64,000 bases of DNA from Membranipora membranacea. Lineage: Eukaryota > Bryozoa > Gymnolaemata > Cheilostomatida > Membraniporidae. The notes under the pieces were generated by a model. The model saw only the letters and a list, made by a program, of their open reading frames with translations. It had not been told where the DNA came from and made no database searches. Where the stretch lies: the NCBI GenBank assembly GCA_914767715.1, contig OU612070.1, forward strand, positions 7,581,501 through 7,645,500, in the 5' to 3' direction. The translations under genes and the position numbers were made by a program. Of the stretch, positions 42,108-53,848 are shown piece by piece; positions within the stretch are counted from its first letter, which is position 1; each line of letters starts with the position of its first letter.

Positions 42108-42272
42108 ATTCACACAACAGCCTACTCATGGATCAACCTGTTATTGAAACATGAGATTTTTATCATCCATGCAATCTTTTCTACAAAGCAAAAAGCTATC
42201 CCAGTTATGAAAATTGGATATGGGAGGGAACAACTCCTTATCTTCATCCCATCAAATAGAAATCATTAAAGT

Positions 42273-44404
42273 GTTTGTAAAGGAACAGGTTTCTTGGTAT
42301 CATTTTTTAGCTTGAAATCAGATTAAGACAGCTTATATCACACATGCATTTGCATATAAAATTAGACATCAGGGTTATTTGGTCTGGTAGGTTAGGGGGT
42401 TATAACTTAACAACATTGAGTTGCCTACTCATGCACCGCCCAACTAGTCCAGGCGATTTGTGATGAGCCTGTTATTGGGGAAATACTGTAATATTAGTGA
42501 CTATTGTGGTTAGATAACAACTTTTGCAAATAAATGACAAAGTCACTCACAAGTCTGTCTGATGACATAAAAGTTCAAAAGAAAGTTCTATAATTTGTAT
42601 ACACACTATTTGATGAGTTGAGACGCTAATCAAAACAACCTTTATATCTGTTATGAGCCCATGTCGAAGAAAAGATTAGAAGAACCACTGTACATTTCAA
42701 TCAACGACTATGACTTTGACGCATTCCCTGTCCGCTGTTTTTCAAGCATGAAAATGAGTGATTTTCAATTCAGACCGATGCGCTTGTTTGCTCTTTTAAA
42801 ATAAAATTATAATGGAGCAATTGATTCTTCCTGCTGACAAAGCCTTGCTTATTTCAGATTCACCCGAAATTGGTCCATGCAATGCTTTATAGTTTGCACC
42901 AAATCTTGCAATTTACCCAACACCAGCCTCCCAAATCAGATCCATACTGACGAAATAACTCAAAAACTCGACAACTTAATTTCCTAAGTGACTGTTGTAT
43001 GCAGTGACATGTGCTCTCATAAGACCTGCTGCACTCAGTCAGTAATATTGATAGTCTATGTTAAGATGTGCTGAGTATCTGTGATGCACACAGATGGACA
43101 AGATCTAATGGAAAAATAGAAAGTTTCTCCAGGTATCACACTGCTAACACGATTATTAATACTCCTCTTTAGGAGGCAGTCAAATTCATATACATTTTAC
43201 ATCACCCTGAAGTCCGAAACAACTAGATGACAAATTTATTGAGTTGAATTTACTTGGTGACTTGTAATTTCTAGTTTTTAAACAATGTAAACAACACAGT
43301 TTATCCAAAAAAACCTTGAGCGTTTAAACATCAGAATATTGGCAAAAATTGTTGAAAAGATTGTCAAAACCTCAAATCACTCAGTATTAATCATGGCATG
43401 CTTTGGATTTCAACATCATCCTAATGCCTGAAATGTCGAGATTTACAAAGAATTTATTTTAGATTTCTGTGCGATTTGGAAATACATATTTTCAAGAAAA
43501 ACACACAGTCTACCTGTGTAAATTTTGTATCTTCCATTGAAATTCTATTGAAAGCCGCTATTCATGAAGCTAATAATTGAAGCATATCACTGGTTTTCAC
43601 ACGGGCTGAAGATGGAGTTTGATTGGAATGTCATAGCCACAATCTCATTTATTCATCATATTAATGTAAACAAAACCTTGATATACTTGGCGATGTATTG
43701 ATCTGCCTTTATATTGCCAATTTCTATCTCGAGCAGTAACCATGGTTGACAGAAAATGTTGTATCTGCCAAAGCACTGTGGGTTATTTCCAGTGGCCAAA
43801 ATCATACAGATTTAAACTTGAGTGGTGTGACTACCCCAGAGATATTTTCCCTCTGATAATCATATGGATTCGACGTCGATTTGCTACAAATGTCTCCTAA
43901 ACAATATTCAATCTTGCTCTCACTAGAGCTGTTAATCTCCCTGTAATTTTCATTCTCACTGTCGGATGAGCTAGAGCTGTAATTTTTTGCCATGTTCGAA
44001 TTAGATTGTTAGCTTTGTCATTGAATTATGAAATGTCATACACTATCCCATTTTACCAGCTAAACCACATGGGACAGATAAATAATGCCTTGTATTCAAT
44101 GGATAAATTCTGTGTGTTTTGATATCCCATGCAGAATATCAAAACCACTGTGTCATAACAATCGGCCTTAGTTACAAAGTACTGTATATTCCCATTATAA
44201 TCTGAGGTACTAAAAAGGTACTATTTTCAACAAGTGATCACAACTCCAAAGGAAAAAAATAGTACCTTTTTAGTACCTTCTCATCCCAACTTTGAGGGCA
44301 AATAAGTCTTAACTGGGCCACAGGCTGCTTTTGAACATAGAAAATTGTTCTAAACTAGACTGAGATCTCTAGAATGATACCAAAAAACCTGATCCTTTAC
44401 AAAC
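42273..44404. mobile_element. 2.1-kb element with 32-bp terminal inverted repeats, block A only
   Basis: Ends GTTTGTAAAGGAACAGG (42273) and the complement of GTTTGTAAAGGATCAGG (44404) match 30 of 32 bp. Block B lacks the interval and has a short unrelated filler (about 17 bp near 57988-58004). One short minus-strand frame at 43802-43993 codes an acidic Ser/Asn-rich N-terminus-like peptide (SSSSSDSENENYREINSSSE). No transposase catalytic domain is recognisable. Superfamily unassigned. Confidence 0.7.
44205..44278. repeat. 23-bp perfect inverted repeat
   Basis: Arm 44205-44227 (AGGTACTAAAAAGGTACTAT then TTT) pairs exactly with 44256-44278 across a 28-bp loop. The arm itself repeats GGTACTA twice. 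It lies inside the 2.1-kb element. Confidence 0.8.
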
Positions 44405-44521
44405 AGTCTTTGGTGAGAGGATATCATAACTATTATAGAAGAACTAACATGAGATGGGAGATTAATACAGCAACATAATTAGATTGGACTATAGTGTAAC
44501 ATCAACAACAACAATGGACAG

Positions 44522-44787
44522 CTATGAATGAGCAGACTTAGTCTGAGCTATTACTCCTTGGTCTGAGCCCCTCAGACTCTTGCCCCCTGCCTGATAGCCC
44601 CCTGGCCAGAGAGTGGACTATGAATGTGCGGTCTATGAATGAGTGGACTCACAAACCTTTTGCATGGATACGATCCAAGCCATGGCTTCTCTCTTAGTTT
44701 TGTCTGACTTTGCTCGGAATGTTATTGTTTGTTCGTTCTCAGAGAAATCCTTGTATGACAAAGTTAGGCCGCTAGCTACAGTGTTAC
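44522..44787 (-). pseudogene. Orphan 3' exons of ZFYVE21, block A
   Basis: Copies of the last two proposed ZFYVE21 exons (44657-44787 and 44522-44590) with intact frames and splice sites. The upstream exons are missing because block B begins at 45251. The larger exon codes LTLSYKDFSENEQTITF and KREAMAWIVSMQK, as in the complete gene. It is a by-product of the duplication with no promoter of its own visible. Confidence 0.8.
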
Positions 44788-45250
44788 CTGCAAATAAGTA
44801 ATAATTGATCTCACCATGGTGATTAATCCATAATATCTGTCAAATTCATCACTTTTAGCTTTTACTTCTCACTGTGGGTAATTATAACGTCAGATATTGC
44901 CAATGATTTTTATAAAATGACAATTTCTCAAGATATGAAGTTGGCTAGACACCATAATCATACCAATGAGTAACAGTAACTCCTTGATCACACATTAAAC
45001 TTATCTTGTTATTCCCCACTACCACCATATTACTCAACCTCTGCCTGGGTTGTGGGAGTAGTATTCCATTATAAACAACAGGCTGTGGTTGTATGGAATG
45101 TAACTACCAGCAACTCGGGCTGAGTTTGAGCACTGAGACTAGACTCAACAAAGCTTATTGTTCCTACTTCGTGAATTACAATTGTTCAACCCGATAAGAC
45201 TAATTTAGCATTCAGAATTTGTTATGACTGCAGTTTTAAAAAACTTGATT

Positions 45251-45906
45251 CCAGTATTATTTGAGAATAGCAGTGTCAATCCCTTCCAAGTGATGAAGTT
45301 TTTAGGCATCTACATTGATGACCACCTGAATTTTATTCCACATCTTAATACTATAATCAAAAGCTGCAACTCTAAGTTATTTTTAATGAAACAACTCAAA
45401 AAATTGGGAATGTCCTCGACTGACTTATGTAATTTTTACTGTGCTAACATTAGATCAGTTCTCAGCTAGGGTGCACCAGTTTTTTATCAATTTTTATCAG
45501 ACATTACCAAATCAAAGCTTGAGCATGTTCAAGACACTGCCACCAGAATTATTTTCCCTTATGCGCCATATGGCGATAGACTGGATATGCTGGATTTGAT
45601 TCCACTTGATGATTTTATTATACGTCAATCTACCACGCATTTTAGTAGGGTGGCCAACAGCTGTGCACATCCGCTACATGATAGAATCATTTTTAATAAC
45701 TCCAGGAGATCCTCTTGATGCCATACTGTTTTTAGGCCTAAGAAAGCAAGGACAGAGAAGAGGAATACCAGTTTTTTTATGTTTTATATGAATTATTATA
45801 ACTCTGGACACAAATTTTAGTTTTTTAAATGTTGTAAACATTCAAGTACTATCATTGATGCTTCCCACTTCAAAGGATAATTAAGAATGTAAAATAAACT
45901 CATATA
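45251..45906 (+). mobile_element. LINE 3' fragment, block B copy
   Basis: Duplicate of 28914-29535. It keeps 39 bp (45263-45301, coding ENSSVNPFQVMKF) missing from the block A copy, but has an extra nonsense change (CTCAGCTAGGG at about 45467) and another near 45717. Non-functional. Confidence 0.9.
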
Positions 45907-46176
45907 TATACAAATATATATATAAAGAAACCCATATCCAGTGCCTCATAACATTTTTTTTAAAAAAGTTTATTTTGGAAAATAGAAGAAATGGCTGAAT
46001 CAAAGTCTTTTCTTCAACCACATATGTGTAGTAAAACCGGTGTAGGGTGTGCCTATATTATTTTTTAAACTTTGTTTGCCTTTTCTGCTTGAAAAAATGA
46101 AAAATGAAAGAAAATTACACAACAGCTAACTTTACCCATTCATATACAATTTAAATCTATAAGCTTCAGTGTGCAG

Positions 46177-46240
46177 GTGTGGCTGCGTGGTTAGTGTGCT
46201 CATTTACAGATCATGAGGCCCAAGTTCAAATGCTGGACCA
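46177..46240 (+). repeat. tRNA-like (SINE-type) module, block B
   Basis: Duplicate of 30363-30425, with minor changes in box A (GGCTGCGTGGTTAGTGTG). A second tRNA-like head at 46447-46499 is again cut by a MITE. Confidence 0.5.
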
Positions 46241-46496
46241 ATTTAGTTTTTTTAAATTATACCCCAATTATAACATGCTTGTTGCACAAGAAGCTCGAGT
46301 TTAAGTCCCGTGAAGACAGATTTTATTTACATATCATCTCTTTTACTACTTGGTGGTTTAACTGTTTTGCTACGGTACCTATTTATTACTACTTACACTC
46401 ACTCACTTACTTATTACGCACTGAGCTTTGCAAGCTTCAGCAGGCCAGTGTGGCTGAGCGGTTAGAGTGTTTGATCTCAACGTAAGAGACCCGAGT

Positions 46497-46881
46497 TTAA
46501 AGGGCAACCAGGTTTTCAAACAAGTTCTCATTGATTGATAGCAGATTGCACCTTATGCATAGGGTAAAAGACCAAATCTAAATCGGATGATTATTGAGTG
46601 AGGATTCTTCTTAAACATTTCATCCATCAGGTGCTAAAACGCTGCTCAAATTCAACTAATATGGAACCTCATAGAGCAGTTTCCTGTTCCTGTTATATTT
46701 AGCCTGTGCTCTATCATAATTACAGCAATGTCTTTGAACCTCCCCTAAACTGAAGTATAACTCAGCTTAGGGTCAGCAACTACTTTGAGTTTTGCATTGC
46801 GTCATGCACAAAGCTTATGCTGCATAGCACATTCTTTACTACCCATTTTTGCATTGCTGCGAAACCCGGGTTGCCCTTTAA
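46497..46881. mobile_element. TTAA-flanked MITE, copy 4 (duplicate of copy 2)
   Basis: Same element and same insertion point as 30686-31070, followed by the same left-end fragment. Confidence 0.85.
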
Positions 46882-47647
46882 AGGGCAACCAAGGTTTCGC
46901 GGCAATGCATTAATTCCTTATATAATTATAAAATGTTTGCTGCGCTTTATTCTATGTCTGTATTCACTGAGAATAATTGTTGGGGATTTTTGCAACATAA
47001 TAGGTCAACAATGCTCAAGCTGTCTACCTCATATGTGGTATTTCATGGACAGCCATTTTAATTTGAACTTATGATGACATTGCCAATTGGCCTTCCATCA
47101 TTAACTCAATCGACAACCTGAGTGTATGTCATCCACATCCCTGAAGTTTTGTGGCATTTATGATCGGGTATTTCTAGTATAATTATATCAATTTATTTGC
47201 TGATCAAGTCATAGATGACAAATAAAACCATGCATAAAATAAAAGATTAATTGATAGCACTAAAAACAAATAACAGAAAATGAACAATGAACAATAGCTA
47301 ACAATACTCCGGTAGGCAGTAATTCTAATCAGTAGACCATCTAATTACATGAGTGTAAACACCTTACAAAGTAAGACCAGGGAGCATGGAAGTATCCCAC
47401 CCTCCCTGGCAAAATACCCAGTGAGACACAATATTGTGATCGGGAGTTGTGTGCCCTCTAGAACTCCCTTCATAAAGAGTAACGTGTAAAAAAGGCAAAC
47501 TTTTCCCAACGTACAAACTTTACAAATTTCTCCCCTGAATTGCACAAAACAAATCAACAAATCATCTTCTACCCTAACCCAGCTATGTCCAACAAGGGTT
47601 TTGCCGATGCCACCGCTCAGGATTCTTACAATTCTTTGAAGAAGTGT

Positions 47648-49311
47648 TTATGAAGTAAGCACACCATACACCTCGATCTCTCTGAGGTGGAAGTAGTTGT
47701 TGAAAGTGATAGCATTCTGAAGCTGAACAAATCTGCCAGCTATCGGCGTCAGACATTCCATATCTGTGTTTTCATCAGGGAACCCAGCCACGTAGCCGCA
47801 TTTATTGTTTCCGGAGTAGAATATCAAATCCACGCTGGTCGAAACTGTCACCACAATATCTCGAGCTCTGAACGCTTCAACTGAAAGAACTGAAGACAAA
47901 ATTGATCAGAATTTATAAGACATACGCAAAGTGACAATGGGTAGTAAAAAGGTTTTAATGACACTTTAGTAGATGCTATAATGGAGGTTCAGCTGTAGGC
48001 GAAAGATTTGTGAGAGGTTAGGTCACTTTATTTTGTGAGGTTAGATGAAAAGTAAACGTTTTCTTAAAAATTGATAGATATGTACATGTAACTCTGTATT
48101 TCCATTTTTATCATAGCTCCCACTTTGCCAGAATCAGCACCATCATATCTCCAATAATGTAAATATGTTTAAACCATAGCCTTTGAGAAAATGGGCATGA
48201 ATTTGTATTAGAACTTACTATTTAGAAGATATATAAATTCTATACGGTTGACAAAGAACACTCTAGTAACACAATACACATTGTTCAGGTCAACACGCCA
48301 CCATGCTCCAAGCTCAAGGTTAGTGTGAAAATAGTTGCCTGCGATTCCATCATTTCCCTGCTCAGCCACTGCGCTGATTTCATCCGCATAAACGGAGCTC
48401 ATACTTGCAGGCTTTCCTGCCAATACAAACTCACATTTATGAAGCATGAGATTATTTGTGTAGGTTTTTGAAACTTGGAGGAGACAATTCAAATGTATGC
48501 TGAACTTAATGGTACTATTCACAATAACAAACATCTGATATATGAGATTAACATGGGAAAATAGACTAAATGAAGGTGGGTTCAGTTCCAGGGTGAATAA
48601 GAGCTTGTAAGAAGAAATTCATTGAATTAGTTTCTAAAAAATTCAACTCAATGATGTAATATCTTCAGGCATGAACATTTGTAAATATGCATTTCGCATT
48701 CGTAGTCATTGAGTACCTTACTCCTTGCTCGAATCAAATGATCAAAAAGAAAAATATTGCAGGGATAAGTGTTTTCATTTTTGTATTATATTGATCTTAC
48801 CTAGTGCGATGTTATCACTCGGTGCGCTGAATTTCTCCCAGTCGTAGTAGACAATGTTTTCAGAGCTGATGATTATTGGAGAAGTTGTAAGATCTGGTAT
48901 GACACATTGCAGAAGATGGCAGTTAGCTGTGTTGGTAACGTTGGTATACTTGAATGCTTTGCAGCGCAACCCTTCACTGGCACAAACTGCACCGCAGCGA
49001 ATCTTACTTTTCTGCTGGAGTGTTTTGTAGATAGACGTTTTGTGGTTCAGACTTATCTGAGAGTAACTGCTCGGTGAGGATACCAGACTGTTGCAGTGAA
49101 CATAAATATTGGATGGAGTCCAGAGAGCATAAAGCCAGAACACTGCTGATATGTCTGTAAATTATTGAAAACAAAAACACCGATGAATATAAATACGAAA
49201 TTGTATCACGGAAATTCATTGTGTAAAATATCACAAATATCACAAATTATATTCTATCTGTAGCTAAGTAATAATATAGAATAGAAATGAATACTTACTT
49301 CCAAGCGTCAT
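47648..49311 (-). CDS. Secreted PAN/Apple plus fucolectin-type lectin, block B gene 1
   Basis: Four exons (49299-49311, 48801-49154, 48219-48416, 47648-47880) give 265 residues and an intact frame. The start exon codes MTLG. The PAN exon is nearly identical to block A gene 1. Divergence is concentrated in the sugar domain: exon 3 ends IEFIYLL instead of KEFILF, and exon 4 has IEAFRARD, FPDENTD and NAITFNNY. The last exon has features of both block A genes (for example RARDIVV and STSVDL as in gene 2), which suggests gene conversion or uneven selection. The exon 2 donor is GTAAGA where block A gene 1 has GTGAGA. Function as for the other members. Confidence 0.8.
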
Positions 49312-49350
49312 CACTGCAGTATTATTTCTGGATATGTGAAGAGAGCTAGC

Positions 49351-49352
<2 letters not shown>

Positions 49353-49395
<43 letters not shown>

Positions 49396-49406
49396 TATAT
49401 ATATAT
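49353..49406. repeat. Expanded TA tract, block B
   Basis: About 54 bp of TA repeats, against 31 bp in block A, at the same place upstream of the lectin gene. Confidence 0.9.
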
Positions 49407-50129
49407 GGGTGCTATGTAATTACGCTTTGCTCTAGAGTCTAGAACAACCCTTGAAGTTTTAATATCCTGTACTTGTGTTGTGACTAGGAAATTATGGAAA
49501 CAATAACGACAAATGTAAAAAGTCCATATCAGCTCATAGATAATCAGGCTCCATACAGCTATTATGTCACGCGTCAGATAGTGAAGATATGTCCTGACAT
49601 GGTTCGGTAAATAGACATGTCTAAAGATATCAGATGGTTGATCTCAATAATTGGATTTTATTTTAGAAATGGTTGAATTGATATTTCAAAACAGGAAATA
49701 ACGCATAATGTGAGATCAACTTGAAAAGAATCTTGAACTATCATCAACCTCACAAGAACTATTTTGTAATGTAACTTCTAGCGTTATCATATAGTACACC
49801 ATTTCTACTTGAAGAAAATGAATTTTCTCATAATGGCACTGTCGAAACATGTTCAGGCCCTGGCCCTACACTCTGACTCAAAGCAATACACTTCATTTTA
49901 GGCAACCTACAGAATATCAGATTACTAGGACTAAAAAATATAAATACAAAAAGTGTACAATGAACAACAAAAGCTTAACAATATTACGGTAGGCAGTATT
50001 CTGAGCAGCAGATCGTCTTATTGTATGAGTGTAATCACCTTACAAATATCTATCCAGCGAGACACAATATTGTGATCAGGAGTTTCAGATCTCAAAAATT
50101 ATTGCGATCATAGAGATGATAGTTTTTGT

Positions 50130-52242
50130 TTATGAAGTAAGCACACCATTAACCTCGATCTCTCTGAGGTGGAAGTAGTTGTTGTTGTTGACAGAATTCT
50201 GGAGCTGTACAAATCTGCCAGCTAGCGGCGTCACACATTCCATATCTGTGTTTACATCTGGAACCCCAGCCACGAACCCGCATCTGTTATTTCCGGAGTT
50301 GAATATCAAATCCACGCTGGTCAAAACTGTCACCACAATATCTCAAGCTCTGAACTCAAAAACTGAAACATCAAGGCATAAGTGACCAGAATTTATGCAG
50401 AACAAATAAAGAATGAGTAGTAAAGATCAAGCTCACAAAAATCGACAAAACAGTTAAAGCTATTCCATAATGTTTGTTATGACACATGACACTTCAGTAG
50501 AGCTCTGTTGGAAGTCATGCTGTCGGGAGAGAATCGAGAAACTCCAGTTGACTACCTGTTGTGATACAAGGTTGAGATGAAATGCGTACAATTTGATAAA
50601 GATTTATTCAAAATTATATATAATGTATGTCTGTAAAATTTCCACTTTATTATGGTTCAGAATGCCTCAAAAGAAAAAAAAGGTATGAACTTGTATAGAG
50701 ACTTACATGACTGAAACAAATTAGTTTCTCTGCGGTTGACAAAGACTACTCCAGTTACACAGTACAGATTGTTCAGGTCAACACGCCACCATGCTCCAAA
50801 CTCTGTGTCAGTTGAAAATAGTTAACTTCGATTCCATCATTTCCTGCTCAGCCACTGCGCTGATTTCGCTAATTAGATTGGAGCTCATACTTCCAGGCTT
50901 TCCTGTCAATTTTCAACATACATACCGATGATTAGATTTATTCTGTACAGGTTGTTATAACAGGGTGGAAACAATTCAAATGTATGGAGGGATTAAATGG
51001 ACAACATCATAACCTAATATTAATATCCCAATATTTGGGATTATAATTAGTCTATGCACTTTGCAGGATTTGCTTGGATTTTTCCTCTCCTTACTTCTAC
51101 ATTAATCTTACTTCATATAGCCTAGGGTCCAATAATACACATTGTATGACCTTTTGTCAATGTCATGAATGACCGCCCTTATTCGAAATGAAAGAAATTC
51201 TGGTTGAGATTTTCTTAACTACTTGGCAGTGAATATCTCTGCTCATGGGTATCGCCTAAACATGAGGCTACTTTTCCCAGAGTCTGACTGGAAAACTCTC
51301 ATACCTGGAGCAATACAGTAGGTGGCATGAATAGAAATCAATAGATATTGCAGTTTTAGTGCTCCCCTTTTTTAACTTATAAGACTCAAGAGCAGACAAC
51401 TCCAGCAAGATCCTGCATTGTTCTCAGACTTTCACTCGCCGGGGGGTCGTCGGGCGAGGGGTAAAAGTCTGGGGGGCTCAGACTAGATTATAATGAAAAA
51501 TTATACTCAGGGGAAGAGGATTAAAACATCACTCAATCTAATTGGTCCGCATTATGCACAAGTCTTGGATATGTGACAGACTTGAACATGAATAGGTTGA
51601 ATCAGAAAATATCCCAGTTGTCAAGACAGAGTTAATTCACCCAAACTAAATGTTCAATAACAAAAATTTAAGTGTTTGCCAACTGTTTTCATAACCACCT
51701 TGTATTATATTGATCTCACCTAGTGCGATGTTATCATTCAGTGCACTGAATTTCTCCCAGTCGTAGTACGCAAAGTTGTCAGAGCCGATAACTGGGGAAG
51801 TTGTAAGATCTGGTATGAAACATTGCAAAAGATGACAGTTAGCTGTGTTGGTGACGTTGGTGTATTTGAATGCATGGCAGTGCAATCCTTCTCTGGCACA
51901 AAGGGCCCCGCAGCGAATGTTACTCCTCTGTTCGAATGATTTGTAGAAAGTCGTTTTGTCGTTCAGATTTATCTGAGAGTAACTGCTCGGTGAGGATACC
52001 AGACTGTTGCAATAAACATAAATGTTGAGTTGAGTCCAGAGAGCAAAAAGCCGTACCGCTGCTGAATTGTCTATAAGATATTGCAAAGAAAGAACCAATG
52101 AATATGAATTATAAATATAATAAACTGTATATAAAATGATACTACAAAAAAGTACAAACTCTTTTTAAATAAGTCATCAGTAAATTAAATATAATATTAA
52201 AAATTATATAAATGAATAAGAATAAATACTTCTCAGCTTCAT
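50130..52242 (-). pseudogene. PAN plus fucolectin lectin pseudogene, block B gene 2
   Basis: Exons correspond to 52230-52242, 51720-52070, 50707-50902 and 50130-50362. The signal and PAN exons remain open and near-identical to block A gene 2. Four lesions are visible: (1) a 4-bp deletion weakens the first donor from GTAAGT to GTATTT; (2) and (3) two 1-bp deletions in exon 3 (about 50842 and 50812) shift the frame and give a TGA at 50808-50810; (4) exon 4 has an Arg-to-stop change (TGA at 50343-50345). A truncated PAN-only product (about 190 residues) could still be made if splicing works. Confidence 0.85.
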
Positions 52243-53848
52243 CACTGCAGCTGTAGCTGTAAGATAGAACAGAACATTGCAAGCTAGCCTATACATAGGC
52301 TGCTAGAGAAGTGAGCTCACCGATTCGACTCGCAAAATTTTATAACAATAATTATAATAGCAATCAAGCATTTATGCACTTCATGCCACAAACAGGAGAT
52401 AGGGAAAGATAAATGATGGAAAAACTTATTGTGTCTAGATTTGCTTTTAAAAGTTTGAACTCTATGAGCTCGATTACGGATTACGTGTCAAAAGTTCTAA
52501 AAGATGTCATTACAAAGATTGGCTGTTTTGGGCTGGCTAAAGGACAGATGATATTGATCAATGCAACTTCATTTCAAAAGTCATTGAAATGAGTTGAAAT
52601 TGAAAGTTATTTGGAATTATTAAAGCAACAGCTTATTCTTCCAACTACAATCATGGTTTAAGCTCAACTTACTGATGGAAATGTACTCTAGAGTATACAG
52701 ACAATACAATTGTAGGAAGGTGCATGCCATTATAAAAACCAGATGTATACAGAGGGAGTAGCTGTCAGCATAGAATTTACTTTGATTTGAGACCACCTCA
52801 ACAATCAAAACTCATACCTCCTGAAGGTTATGGAATATTGATCTTCATCCTTTTTAAGCTTTTAAACTACACAGCACTCGTTTTTATGAAAATGTAATGT
52901 CTAATACAATAGTTACTATATTGAAACAACACAAAGAACTGGCTTCTTCTATTTTTTATTCTCTTTTCAGTTTTTTTATACCTATTATAATTTTTATATT
53001 GGATAATGAAATATTCTGCTGTCAGCTCCTCTTGACAGTTATGGAATATCGATCTGACTGACACACATAATATGATGTCTAGTTCTAATGAGAATTTTTA
53101 CATTCTGCATTGAGTTCATTCACTAATCTTTCTCCTGTCTCTTTTTCACAGGCGTTATCTTATAATGAAACCTTTCATCGTTCAACCAATCAGTCCCTAG
53201 AAAGCTGATTACAATCTCAAGCAGCAAGATTTATCGTATTTATAGCAGTGGCACCTGATAGCATTTAGCCCAATTGAGTTCATTATTAGCACAGGCCTAT
53301 CAGGTCCGTAGTTCTAGGGGAGGCAGGGAGGCAATGCCTCCCCTAGAAAGCAAAATACAGTGGCCTAAAAACACTATAATTGAATAATCCATGTCAGATT
53401 CGGCTCCTCTCGGATTACCATTTGCTAATTATATTGGGTATGAGCTTACAGCTACTGCACCCCCCCCCCCCCCATGTGATGCGTGCTTCAGATTTGGCTC
53501 GGACTTTTGCCTCCTCAACAATTTCTTCTAAACTACGGCCCTGCCTATGCAGAGAATGCTACCATTATTTGACCCTTCAAATTTGCATAGCTCCTCATCT
53601 CACACCAGAGAGATGGGTGTTTGTCCATAACTCTCTGCTCACACCTGATTCAATTAGTTTAGTTGTCCCACCAGATAAATATATAAGGCAACTTCCATCT
53701 TTGGTATACCCAACTGTCTCTTTTCTTGTCAACCTATATGATATTTCAATCAGGGACACTTTTGTGGATTAGAGTTCAGTGATGACTTCGTTGTTCATCA
53801 TCTTTGGTTGTATGTGTAACTTGTCATACATTGAGTTACATATTTCAG

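Larger units (their letters stand above)
40217..44521. other. 3' UTR and transposon-rich spacer, block A
   Basis: The 3' UTR of the uncharacterised gene probably ends after AATAAA at 40771. From 41598 to 44404 most sequence is two TIR elements absent from block B (separate entries). Between and around them I see no host gene. Confidence 0.55.
28914..45250. repeat. Block A of a tandem segmental duplication (16.3 kb)
   Basis: Sequence from 28914 (inside the LINE) to 45250 is repeated from 45251 to 58847 at very high identity, in the same order and orientation. Examples: 31862 with 47648, 37968 with 53849, 40073 with 55956, 44657 with 58254. Block A alone has 29575-30110, a MITE at 41598-42107 and a 2.1-kb element at 42273-44404. 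Confidence 0.95.

Noticed and set aside
43802-43993. Small Ser/Asn-rich protein gene
   Set aside because: Short, inside a TIR element, with no partner exons or domain; kept only as a note in that element.
45251-45791. Active LINE or host gene in block B
   Set aside because: Two in-frame stops against the block A copy and no 5' region; a duplicated fragment.
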